Shown one piece after another: positions 46,327-56,331 of a DNA stretch of 64,000 nt. The first letter of the stretch is position 1; every line of letters starts with the position of its first letter. The DNA comes from Calcarisporiella thermophila CBS 279.70. Lineage: Eukaryota > Calcarisporiellomycota. The stretch is from the NCBI RefSeq assembly GCF_041956535.1, contig NW_027192193.1:574235-638234 (forward strand), in the 5' to 3' direction. The position numbers were made by a program, and so were the translations under genes. Under the pieces are notes generated by a model. It ran no database searches, was not told where the DNA came from, and saw only the letters and a list, made by a program, of their open reading frames with translations.

Positions 46327-46871
46327 GTATTCTTACCTTTGTAATGGTGGTTTAGTTTTGTGTTTCTTTCCTCAAATGTCTTTATCTTACAAATGGGAGG
46401 CAAGGAAGTTTTGTTTTTTATTTGCAAAAATGGCAGATTTCCGTGAAGTTTGCATTTCTATCTCTTCTCCGACTCTTTGTTAGTTCAACCATCTCCTCCC
46501 TCCCTTTTTCCCTTTTGTTTTACATATTTGTTACATTTATTGCTCTTTTCTTCTCCTACTCTTGTTGATAATACTCATTTGATTAAAAAGGCTTTTTTTC
46601 GAGAATTTTCTATTATTATTAGAGTAACCACTGCGGTAGAATCGGTGTATAACTACTTTAAATGTATCAACCTACATTCAAGCAAAAATATATATAAACA
46701 GTCACTAGAGGAAGATATAAGGAAGGTGGTGATTCGCTGGTATTCTATAAAGCACAAAAAATAACCATATACTAAGGGATAAACGAAAGGGGTAATTGCA
46801 AATTTCACACAAAAAAAAAGGACAGATATCACAAAATACCAAGATAACTTCGAAAGAATGGACGAGTTTCC
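46327..46871. other. convergent intergenic region
   Basis: Shared 3' flank, pyrimidine rich then A/T rich. No gene is supported. Confidence 0.55.
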
Positions 46872-48918
46872 TCACAATTGATAGCTCTCCACCTTTAGGG
46901 CTTCCAATTGCATGATCGAATCATACAACCAATTTTCTGATACAACTCCTTCACCTACTCTCCCTAGCACTACATCAGCGTCTTCCCGTTGATCTACCAC
47001 ACGGGCTCCGACCAATTCTAGGAGCTTACTAATCTGTTCCGGGGAGGCCTTCACACCACCAGGTATGATGTGGACCGACCACCCTGTCAGGAATTCTACG
47101 CGTGGAGTTTGATTTTGTCGTCGCTTGTTCTGGCAAATCTCGCGTGCTCGAGGAGCAGCGGGAAACCAGGAAGAGCGTTCATAGGGCCCTTCAGGGATAT
47201 AGCAGTCTCGTTCTAAAGATGCAAAGATCCTATGGGGTACCCGGCAGTTAATTCGTCATTGAAATCAGCCAACAAGCTTAAATTTCTTCTTACCAGTCGG
47301 GCGATAAAATCCATGCTCCACAAATTAGCCCCACCATCAGTGAGTAGGTCCGTCGATTCGCACCCACAATCACATGGCTTGTGCGTTCATCTGCCACGGA
47401 AGCAATTGCATAATTTCCACCTAGTTGCCGCACTAGCGTTGTACAGACATCGCGTGCAGCATTCTCTAGACTAGTTGTGACGATGGTGGAGGTGATGGCA
47501 AGTGGCGCCATAGAACGTCGCCGTGATAGGCTTCGAGTTAAGCGTGGAGAGGAGATAACACGCTGTTCATCTAAAATGCCAACAGGAAGTGAATTGCCTG
47601 GAGCCGGACCTGAAACGTTTGCGTTGTCTTCACGCTTCCGCTTAAGCGGCCTTGCAACAAGCTCTTCACCATTCACGGAGATGGAAGGCTGAGATACATT
47701 AACGGAGGAAGTGGGGCTGGGTGTGATTATATTATAACTTGCTAGTTTAACATTATGATCCTTAGATGATACATCCTTTGGGATCAACTTGGCATCAAAT
47801 GATAATTTCACAGGTGATTTTTTCTCGATGTCTGGTGTACACGATGGTTGCTTCACGGGCGATATCGAATTCTGTCGTGATGATATTTTTAATGGTGACA
47901 GACCAACGGATAACTTTCCGCCGATTGAATCAGAGGAATTATTTCTGGGTATATTGGAAGAGCGGTGAGCTGCGAACGTTTTGCGTCGTTCCTCCTCGGC
48001 TCTCTTGTTTGTGCCGAGACCGAATGATTCGTCATCAGTAGGATCCCAGAAAGAAGCGGCGCTTGTGAAGTTAAACGGAACAAACATAGATCTGCGCCTA
48101 GAGGATTCTTCTGTATTTGTATCTATAGAGGTGTTCTCTAAAGAGATTGAAGCAAGCAACACTATTAATATGATTATTGGGGCCGATACAAATATACACA
48201 TAATAAATACTTGCCTGATTTTTTTATCGTTGATATACGACGCTTCTCGCCCCATTCTAACTGTCTCAATTTTGAAGGCTCCATGGATTTACGGCGTTTG
48301 ATGGCTCGGGGGAGATCACCGAACTGAACAAGATAATCTGATTCCTCTACATGACGATTCTCCTCTTGACAGCTATTTAGATATGAAATATAAGCCAAAA
48401 TCATATACTCTTGAAACAAATACCGTTATACCTTAGCAACCAAAGCAAATTTACAATGTATATTTTTTGAGGCGCATGAAGTGCTTTTTGAAAGATGCTC
48501 TTGGATCCATTTTTAAATATGAGATGAGTCACGGATTCTAATATCAATTGAAGATGGATGTGAAAAAACAAGGCCAATTCCAATGAAATTTCAAACACAC
48601 ACCAGTAAGACTCTTTCTGATCTATCACGATAACATAAAAGGAGAAAATTAGACTAACAAAAGGATATAATTGTAAACATTGGATCTCACCTTTCCTCCC
48701 ATTCCTTTTACAATTGGCTCAAAGGTATCAGAGGCATCTGCACCATCCTCTGTATACACTTCAAGGCACGCAATTACGCCATCCAGCACTCCAGTCTTCC
48801 TAGGTGTAGAGGAGGAAGAAGAGCTCCGTGAACTTTTATTCTCACCCTCAGTGGACTTCTTAGAAGTAATATCTCTCTTTTGCACCCGCCGGACTGGTCT
48901 ACGAGGAGAGCGAAACAT
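46872..48918 (-). CDS. microcephalin-like protein with three BRCT domains
   Basis: Six minus-strand exons: 48691-48918, 48603-48621 (19-nt microexon), 48432-48537, 48215-48372, 47294-48137 and 46872-47229 (570 aa). BRCT1 (about 45-125) reads VLDGVIACLEVYTEDGAD, GMGGKIRKSLTESVTHLIF, KNGSKSIFQKAL and IYIVNLLWLLRC, the arrangement of microcephalin (MCPH1) BRCT1; the microexon supplies IRKSLT. BRCT2 (about 375-451) has VRQLGGNYAIAS, TSHVIVGANRRT and CGAWILSPDW. BRCT3 (about 495-565) ends VVSENWLYDSIMQ. Intron 4 uses a GC donor (CAG|GCAAGT). BRCT2-BRCT3 is a tandem pair that in MCPH1 binds phospho-H2AX, so a DNA-damage or chromosome-condensation role is inferred. The linker is Ser-rich with SP sites. 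Divergent from SMG9, 231 bp between starts. Confidence 0.85.
48215..48215 (-). other. GC-AG intron donor in the microcephalin-like gene
   Basis: The intron 48138-48214 on the minus strand starts GCAAGT after ...TCAG and ends CTTTAG. This matches the known GC-AG consensus (AG|GCAAGT) and keeps the frame; no GT donor nearby does so. Confidence 0.65.
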
Positions 48919-49149
48919 ATTACTCAATATGGAATATGTCACAATCTCCCGCTAAGACAATAGTCGATGTGAAGGAGTGATTTCTGCTGGTTTCCGCGTA
49001 ATTACAGGTGCGCAATTAGTTTCGAACAGCAAAAGGGGAAAGGACACGAAATGGAAAATATATCAAAACGCGTCTCTTGATTGTTCATTTAATACTGCGC
49101 CACATAATCGAGTTAAATGGAACACCGATAATAGAGAATTCAATACTCG

Positions 49150-50885
49150 ATGGAAAGGGATCGAGGAACAGGACATGCAGGTGGGGGCGGTAGAGGATCA
49201 GAAGGAAGACGTAGAGAAGATAAATATAGAGATGATCGCAGGCGTGAAAAGGTATTATTTTTTTACAAAATTTTCTCAAATTATCCTATATTAAACAATT
49301 TCCTCCCAGGGTAAACGGTCTTTAACGTCTTCAAAACCAACACCTTCTTTTACCCAACCGCCGGTCATACTCGAACGCCGACCTGTATCCGTAAAACCTG
49401 CTGCCCATGCTGTTTCTACTGCTACTTCTGTGGACGAGGCACCTCTACAAACGCCCGCATCACAACCACCCGCATCACAAGCCCAAACATCCGAAACTCA
49501 AAAGCAATCCTCTAGCAGTACTCCTCTTGCAACTAAAAAACCGATGAGATTGATGAGCGACATAGGGAAGGTCAACTACGAGACTTTAGTCAAGGTTATT
49601 ATAATAAATTCTTGGATTTTACGCGCCACTTGACTTTGCATTCGCTCTCGCATTTAGTCATTAGTTGATCAGCCAGGATATTATGCAGTTGGTGTGTTAG
49701 GAAAACAAGGAGTAGGAAAGTCGTCTATATTGTCGGCTTTCTGTCCAAGTCCCTCAAAGGTACTATCCCATTCGGCAAAATATTTTAAGACTAATTTAAT
49801 TTTATATTCGGCATAGGCCTTTGCTATTCAGCCTCCTGAGTTTCAGCTCTCCGGATTACATAAAACACAGGGAATAGATATTTATATCACGCCAGAGCGT
49901 ATTATTCTTTTGGATACGCAGGTTATTATGAAATGTTTATTTTAGAGATGTGCTCAAAATCTAATTCCGAGTGAACAGCCTATTTTGAGCTTGTCCGTTC
50001 TAGAACGCGCCTTAAAGCACGAAGCCATGGTAGAAAACTTGGGACCAGAAGTTTGGTTAGAGTTACACGTATGCATATACTAGGGTTCACATAATAGCTA
50101 TTGTCTTTTAATCAATTTCGTTTGCAATAGTCTTTACAGCTTGCAATCCTTCTATTTTCCATATGCAATGTTGTCCTCGTAGTGACTGATAAAGAGCCGG
50201 ATGAAATGATGTTAGAGTTCTTACGGCGTGTGGATATGCTACGGCCATGGACGCAGGAAAATCCACTTGCAATGGCAGGAGGGCATCATTTTGCAGAGCT
50301 TGGTAAAGTAGTTCAATGAATATTACGCCGCATAGATCAAGAATCTTTGGCTCACATTGAAAATTTTAGTATTTGTATGTAATCGGTGCCATGAAGGTGA
50401 TATGACACAAAGTGCGTATCGGCGTATATGCGAGAATGTCATTTCAAAACTCTCATTCACAGAATTTGGCATGTCAGGTAAACGACAACAATTATATAGC
50501 ATTGCCTATGCACACTATATATGTTTTCGTCTGCATTAGGCGCAATATCTATGCCCAGAGCGATGGCAATGTACTCTCAGGTACGAGATCCAGGCACTGG
50601 AATTATACCAAATATATTTTTATTGCCACAAAAGAGCGACGAGATGGTCCCTGAAACCTATGAAGTGTTAGTGCGGGCATTAAGAAATTTGGTTTTTGGG
50701 TTTCCACGACGTCCCGTCAAGCTTTCAGAGAAGGATTGGTAAACTATGGATTTGATAAGTCGCGTTGTTATCTTTCTCATGTTTGCATTAGGTTTAAGGG
50801 ATTGGTAAAGCTGTGGGATGTAATTCAACGCTCAGATTTGATAAGGACTTATGTGAAGACGTTACGAAGGATTCGCGAAGGATAA
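49150..50885 (+). CDS. SMG9: SMG9, nonsense-mediated mRNA decay factor
   Basis: Nine exons: 49150-49251, 49310-49594, 49658-49759, 49817-49921, 49979-50068, 50131-50302, 50370-50477, 50540-50738 and 50792-50885 (418 aa). The N-terminal 115 residues are basic/Gly-rich and then Pro/Ser/Gln-rich. The G-like domain begins near 130: DQPGYYAVGVLGKQGVGKSS with a P-loop, GIDIYITPERIILLDTQP (the SMG9 switch-like signature), SLQLAILLFSICNVVLVV, VFVCNRCHEGD and SLPQ-type C-terminal blocks. SMG9 pairs with SMG8 to regulate the SMG1 kinase that phosphorylates UPF1. Its presence implies an SMG1-type decay machinery, lost in many yeasts. Start chosen for a Met in frame with conserved exon 2. Confidence 0.92.
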
Positions 50886-52447
50886 GAGTATGAGTGCATA
50901 ATTCCGCTTTTTTATTTATTTGGAAAGCATGAGTTCAATATTCACGTTAATAAGTTTTCAATGCATTTTTACAGTAAACTGTAAAAACAAATCCACAAAA
51001 TTTGTCAAAGTTGTACTGGTTCTCTTTTTCCTGTCCATTATTTTTTTTTTTCCTTTTCTACCAATCTTTTAATACTATATTAACGTGTTGATGCGCTTAT
51101 ATTCTCCCCGGAAAGCATAGACTATAATGGTTATATATCAAGATGGACAGTACAAAAATATTAAGGAGACAGAGTAGAGTTCTGTCTGACGACTAAAACA
51201 TTACATTTCCTGGGTTTAGTAAAAACTCCTTTCTGGTCATCACATAATAATATGTGATTCTAATACGACAAATGTAGCTTTCGCAATGTTTTGGTGCAAA
51301 AGAAATTAAGGTCCACAACAAGCCATCGAATAAATGATTTTGTTTTCCTGCACTCTCTCTAAATGCACAATTACATAGTGTACTCGACCTTCCTCTATAC
51401 CTTTGACACAATAGACGATAACGAACAGCCATTTTTTCAATTATCGCCAGTGCGGAAATTCTACCAATGAGAATATTGTACCTTCAAAGTTCACAAACTA
51501 CCACCCGGATCCCAATAGAGCACAAACTGAAAATTTAAGCAAAAAGAACTTGGGTCGCAACAAACAAAGACCACAGCAGTCAGGGATTAAACAGGAATAA
51601 TTTGACGAATAAAAAACCGCCATAATATTCAGCAAAAGCGGGGGGGGTTGCCAAAGCATGAAGCTAGCAATATCTGTTAAAATGGAAACAGAAAAATTTA
51701 TTATCACGGGTTGGGGAAAGCTTCCGATCTCTCACCTCATATATATATGGATTGGTTCAAATGTATCATCTGCAGATATTCATGAGCATTCTTAGAAATA
51801 TGGCGTTAGCCTGGATCGTGCTTGAGCATTTCTGAAAGCAAATATCAGAATCTAATTTTATTATTCGATGCCTATTCGTCAATTTTATTATTGATGGTAC
51901 ACCGCTAATTTGTTCCCCTATTTTTTTCCTCTTCATAGTTTTATCTTTAGCAGAGCGTTAATTCTCATCTAAAAATAAGGACCTTTTTTTCCTCCCTGTG
52001 TTTTATACTAATTTATTTATTTTACATCACTCTTTTTTTTTTCTCTACCCTCTCTTTTCTCATCCCAGCTCATTCCCTTTCAATCAGCTCTCATCTACTG
52101 GCTAGATTATAGAGAACAAACAGTACATTCAAAGGGGATAAGAGGTAAAATAACTTTGCTGTAATGGATTACGGCAAACAGTTGAACATTGTGTTATTCT
52201 CTTCAACTTTTGCATTAGATCTGTGATCGCTGTTTCTATTATGAGAATTGCTTAACGCTGACGCCATCATCTCAAGCTCCTATACCCTTCGCTTTTACGA
52301 AAACTAATTACGCCCTCTCTATCCTCTATTACTTTGCCCTTAAACTATACTCCTAGAGTCTTTTCCGCTGCATTTTGCCCATCCCTTTTTATTTATCTCT
52401 ATACATCGCTTTCTTACCCTCATACTACTTAAACCAGCAGAATCAAT
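50886..52447. other. 1.56-kb intergenic region
   Basis: A/T-rich, low-complexity T/C tracts, a short G-run near 51640-51648 and scattered small open frames without motifs. The last ~400 bp are pyrimidine rich and likely the promoter of the kelch gene. No gene is supported. Confidence 0.5.
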
Positions 52448-54277
52448 ATGCGCCTGCATACAGTAAATAGATTTGGCCTCCTGCTTAGCACCACTCTTGT
52501 CACATTTCTACTCGACGCTCCACTTCTTCTGGCCCAACAAGAAGTGCAACAGCTTGGACCAGCACCAGACGTAGGGGCACCTCCCGCTGCCGCTTCCTCA
52601 GTAACGGATCCAGGTCCAAGGCGTGGCCACTGTCTAGTAAACTATGACAAAAACATCTATTTGTTCGGTGGACAAATGGACGGGGCTCGTCCACTTTTTG
52701 TCTCTGCATCAATCCCTATTTCCAACAACTCAAACATCGCGTGGCAGAGTGTACCCTCGAATGGAGCAAACAACGTTGTCGATGGTGCATGCGTGGTAAC
52801 ACCAGACGGCTATCTGGTTATTACCGGTTCCAACGGAAATCCTAAAGGCACAGGAGTCCAATACTACAATTTCAAAACAAAAAAATGGAACTCAATTACG
52901 CACTATGACCTTCCAAAAGATAAGAACGAAAACAGTGTGTTCGCCAATCGTCGTCAGCATGTTGCCGCATACTTTGGAGATAAAACGATTCTCTTTTTCG
53001 GGGGAGTGGTAGACGGGAAGCCGACACAAGACACCTATTTACTTACCCAAACCCCAAGCGAGAATGGATGGTGGTATAAGGTGGTTGAAAAGACTGAGTT
53101 TACTCCTCCTCCTCTCACCAATGCCAGCATGGTCGGGCTAGATGATGTTGCACTACTTTTCGGATCACAACTGCAACCAGCTGGGCAGTGGAAAAACATC
53201 GCCTACCAATTCAGTGTAAAAGACCAAAAGTGGCTAGATAAGGTGATCCCTTTACCGACAGGATTCGATGGGCTACGAGCATTGAAAGCAAGCAACAAAG
53301 AGATATGGCTTGTGCGTGAGGCAAAAGGTGACGGCCCGTCGGTATACTCGCTCAATGTCGATAAACTTGTCGCCATCCCCACAAACACAACCTCAGTGAT
53401 AATCCCGCCAGGAACCGGTGCTACAATTGTCGGAAACAATCAGCTGGTGACCTATGGCGACACATCTCGTGCTGGGCAAAGTCCGCTGAAGGCTTTTAGT
53501 CTAAATGACGGGAAACTGCTACAGAACGTGGATCCGACTCGCCCGATTCCTGCGCCTGAGTTGAACGTTGCGTCAATTCCCTCCCCTTCAAACCTCGCAA
53601 TACCAACTAATGCCGCATCAGCCCCTACCTCTCCACCGCAAAATGGGGTGCCTGCAAATTCGGGCACCAATTCTGTTAAGGACAATGCAAATAATCTACC
53701 TCTTTCTCCAACGGCGACCTCAGCAGGTGGAGGCGGATGGAAAGACATGATTCCTATTATCGCAGGCGGAGCGGTCGGAGGGATTGCACTGGCAGGATTA
53801 GTGATCCTTCTTGCCGTGTATGTCGTACGGAAACACAACCAAAACTCACGACCCCCTAAATCTGGGACTGGACGAGGTTCTGCAGCAGCACCACCTCACA
53901 TTGCCAACACCAATGGCGACTATACTGTAGCGGCTCAGCAGCTTGCAGCTCAAAGTCAAATGGATGAAGCCACTTGGTATGCTATCCTCAGCCGCCTTTT
54001 CCGCCCCCAATCGTTCCGGCGCTCTACATCGCAAGCCAAGTCTATTGGAGGGCTAAAAGGTGTGAGTGAAATGAACTCTGTGTCCAGAGCCTATGATGAC
54101 GAGGAGAGGTCTGGCATTGTGGCCGTAGCCACCTCTGAGGCTCTAGAAGATAACGAGGACGACATGATCGAGTCACGACGCACGCGTGCAAGCTCAGGGA
54201 TTATGGCTTCCGGTGATAGGCAAATGACCAGTGCCAACGGACGTTTCCAAGAAGTATTCCAAGGTCCTTCACACTAG
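52448..54277 (+). CDS. type I membrane protein with kelch-type beta-propeller ectodomain
   Basis: Single exon, 609 aa. MRLHTVNRFGLLLSTTLVTF...LLAQQ is a signal peptide. The ectodomain (about 55-370) has kelch-like repeats: RRGHCLVNYDKNIYLFGG, GACVVTPDGYLVITGS, QHVAAYFGDKTILFFGG and further degenerate copies. A Ser/Pro/Asn-rich stalk leads to one membrane helix at about 434-460 (MIPIIAGGAVGGIALAGLVI, followed by LLAVYVVRK). The ~150-residue cytoplasmic tail has an acidic segment (LEDNEDDMIESRR). Such single-pass kelch proteins are common in early fungi, and roles in wall sensing or polarity (as for Rax2) are inferred only. Confidence 0.85.
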   Translation: MRLHTVNRFGLLLSTTLVTFLLDAPLLLAQQEVQQLGPAPDVGAPPAAASSVTDPGPRRGHCLVNYDKNIYLFGGQMDGARPLFVSASIPISNNSNIAWQSVPSNGANNVVDGACVVTPDGYLVITGSNGNPKGTGVQYYNFKTKKWNSITHYDLPKDKNENSVFANRRQHVAAYFGDKTILFFGGVVDGKPTQDTYLLTQTPSENGWWYKVVEKTEFTPPPLTNASMVGLDDVALLFGSQLQPAGQWKNIAYQFSVKDQKWLDKVIPLPTGFDGLRALKASNKEIWLVREAKGDGPSVYSLNVDKLVAIPTNTTSVIIPPGTGATIVGNNQLVTYGDTSRAGQSPLKAFSLNDGKLLQNVDPTRPIPAPELNVASIPSPSNLAIPTNAASAPTSPPQNGVPANSGTNSVKDNANNLPLSPTATSAGGGGWKDMIPIIAGGAVGGIALAGLVILLAVYVVRKHNQNSRPPKSGTGRGSAAAPPHIANTNGDYTVAAQQLAAQSQMDEATWYAILSRLFRPQSFRRSTSQAKSIGGLKGVSEMNSVSRAYDDEERSGIVAVATSEALEDNEDDMIESRRTRASSGIMASGDRQMTSANGRFQEVFQGPSH

Positions 54278-55320
54278 AGCGTGAATCACCAAGTAATACG
54301 CAACCTGTTTTTTAATAATCTGCGATTTGTCGATAGGCTTACCCTCTCGGCTTAAATTAAGTGTTAGTTAGCACCTTTCCTTTAAGATATTACGAAAATT
54401 AATGATTTATTATATCCTATTTGAATGTTATTTTTTCGGATCTTTTTTTTTCTCCCTCTCCGACCTCTACCCTACCACAGCCAATTTCTTTAGTTTTCTT
54501 TGCATTTTTTTTCTGATTTGTTTTTTTTTTCCTACTTTTGATATTTTATATTGGAGCATATTCCTCCGCTACTTAGTGTATCCCTTCATTATTATTTTGT
54601 ATCTTTTGTTTTTTTTTTTTTGGTTTCAATAATAATGACTGTGGATATTTCCATTAATTATCGGATTTTATCGCGTAAAGGATATATGTAGTGTACCTTT
54701 TGAATTGGAGAGAGTTGCTAGATCCGCTCGTTGCACTAATATATACACTGATCAAGTCATTATGTGTGAAAAATGTCTGCTACAGTTATCTGGAGAGCGC
54801 TGCAACATGGCAAGGTCGGACCCTATCGTTGTAATCTACACATGTCTTTAGATGGATTTTCGACAGCTAATACTCCGATTTTTCGCTATAACTCTCTCAG
54901 ACAACTATGTTAACATTATATTTGTGCATAAGTTTTCCTGGGTTTATTTCTTCCATATATTGGGGGCCAGGCCTGGGCTTTAGAATGATTCAATGTAGGC
55001 CATATCAACTCAAATTATTGATCAGTCTCTAGCACGACTCATTCTGAGGACAGGCTCGACTCTCCACTATATTACACTAACAAACATCGTCGTAAAACTG
55101 AAGTATTTGTACTTCCACTTAGGGATTAAGCAATGAACCCTCGACTCGCCAAGTGAGCACAATCGTAAAGCACATATTTCTGGAAAAAATGATGGTTGAT
55201 CTTTTAATATGCATTTTAATTAAAGTCATACGAAAATTCTTTATTGACTCAATAGTAATATACACCATAGACAACTGCCACGCACCATAATGAATCCTAG
55301 ATTAAAGAAGAAAAAACTGG
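54278..55320. other. 1.0-kb convergent intergenic region
   Basis: A/T-rich with long T tracts (about 54440-54620). No gene or RNA gene was recognised. Confidence 0.5.
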
Positions 55321-55901
55321 TTACTTCATCTCGTACAAGTATATAAACCATGGCTTTTTTACGTTTGTGAAAATCTCTTGAGCTATATTATCGGTATCGG
55401 CATCCCAAAAACAGCGACAATCGATTCTATAGAATGATATGAGGTAGCTTCAGGGACATCAAGGCCAAACAAGAAAAGTAGTATTTACCTTGCTCCCTCT
55501 CCCCTATTCTCTCCAATAACAACATTCACAACATATTTATACCGATTTAAATCGAGAGCTAAACAATATAATTTAGACGCGAAAATGAAGCTGGTATGAA
55601 CTTTGGGTGCTCACCTAAAAGTCGTTTTTTTATCGCCTCTGCAATCTCATTACACCACGATGAACAGTGAGCAGCGTCATATTTTTTGCCAGCGAGATGA
55701 TCTTGTAATACTTGGTTGATGAGTTTATTTACAACAGCTGGGCGAAATCTATTCATGGAATTTAAAAAGAGATTAATTCTGATCTCAATCATGGTGCAAT
55801 CTGCCAATGTGGTGTTCTCACTTGTAGCTAGGGCGAACAGAAGAGGAGCCTGATAAACTTGTGCGATTGAAGCGTAGAGGGGAGGCAAGACTGGGCTCCA
55901 T
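55321..55901 (-). CDS. Tctex1-type dynein light chain, DYNLT2B (TCTEX1D2)-like
   Basis: Four minus-strand exons: 55822-55901, 55615-55748, 55489-55558 and 55321-55426 (129 aa). Blocks FRPAVVNKLINQVLQDHLAG, EIAEAIKKRL, NRYKYVVNVVIGENRGEGA and CRCFWDADTDN are Tctex1 signatures, and FRP.VV with RYK.VVxVVIGExRGEG and CFWDADTDN are specially close to DYNLT2B. In ciliated organisms DYNLT2B is a light chain of the intraflagellar-transport dynein-2. Light chains of this fold bridge the intermediate chains, so a cytoplasmic dynein role is the alternative. The normal family length (about 110-140 aa) and consistent exon phases support the model. Confidence 0.9.
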
Positions 55902-56331
55902 ACTTGATATTTTAATGAATATGAGGAGAAGCGAAATAGCTTTCAAATTTTAGCTTTTCATTTCGCTTTATAATTATCGGATATCCTTATTGAGATATAG
56001 ACATTCTATGTAATTGTTGGGGTGAAGTTTTTACTCGACATGAATCGCTCTCTCAACCAAAAACTCGGGTATAAGGTTCTTTAAAGCCCTTGAATGATTT
56101 AACATTTTATAGCTTTTGGTATGTTTTTATTTTTGACTAAAAGGGGCTGTCTATATAATATCGTTTTATTTAGATCAAAATAACAGGGGAAGAAATGCCT
56201 ATAAAATAGAATAACAGAATTCCTTTCCCATTTTTCGACACAATCTACAAAAAGAAAAAAAAGGAAGGGAAAAAAAAAAAAGAAAAAACCCTAAAAAGAA
56301 TAAAAACCAAAAAAAAATAACATATAACATA
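55902..56331. other. intergenic region
   Basis: Light-chain promoter side and DNM1 3' flank with A-rich tracts at about 56250-56320. No gene is supported. Confidence 0.5.
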
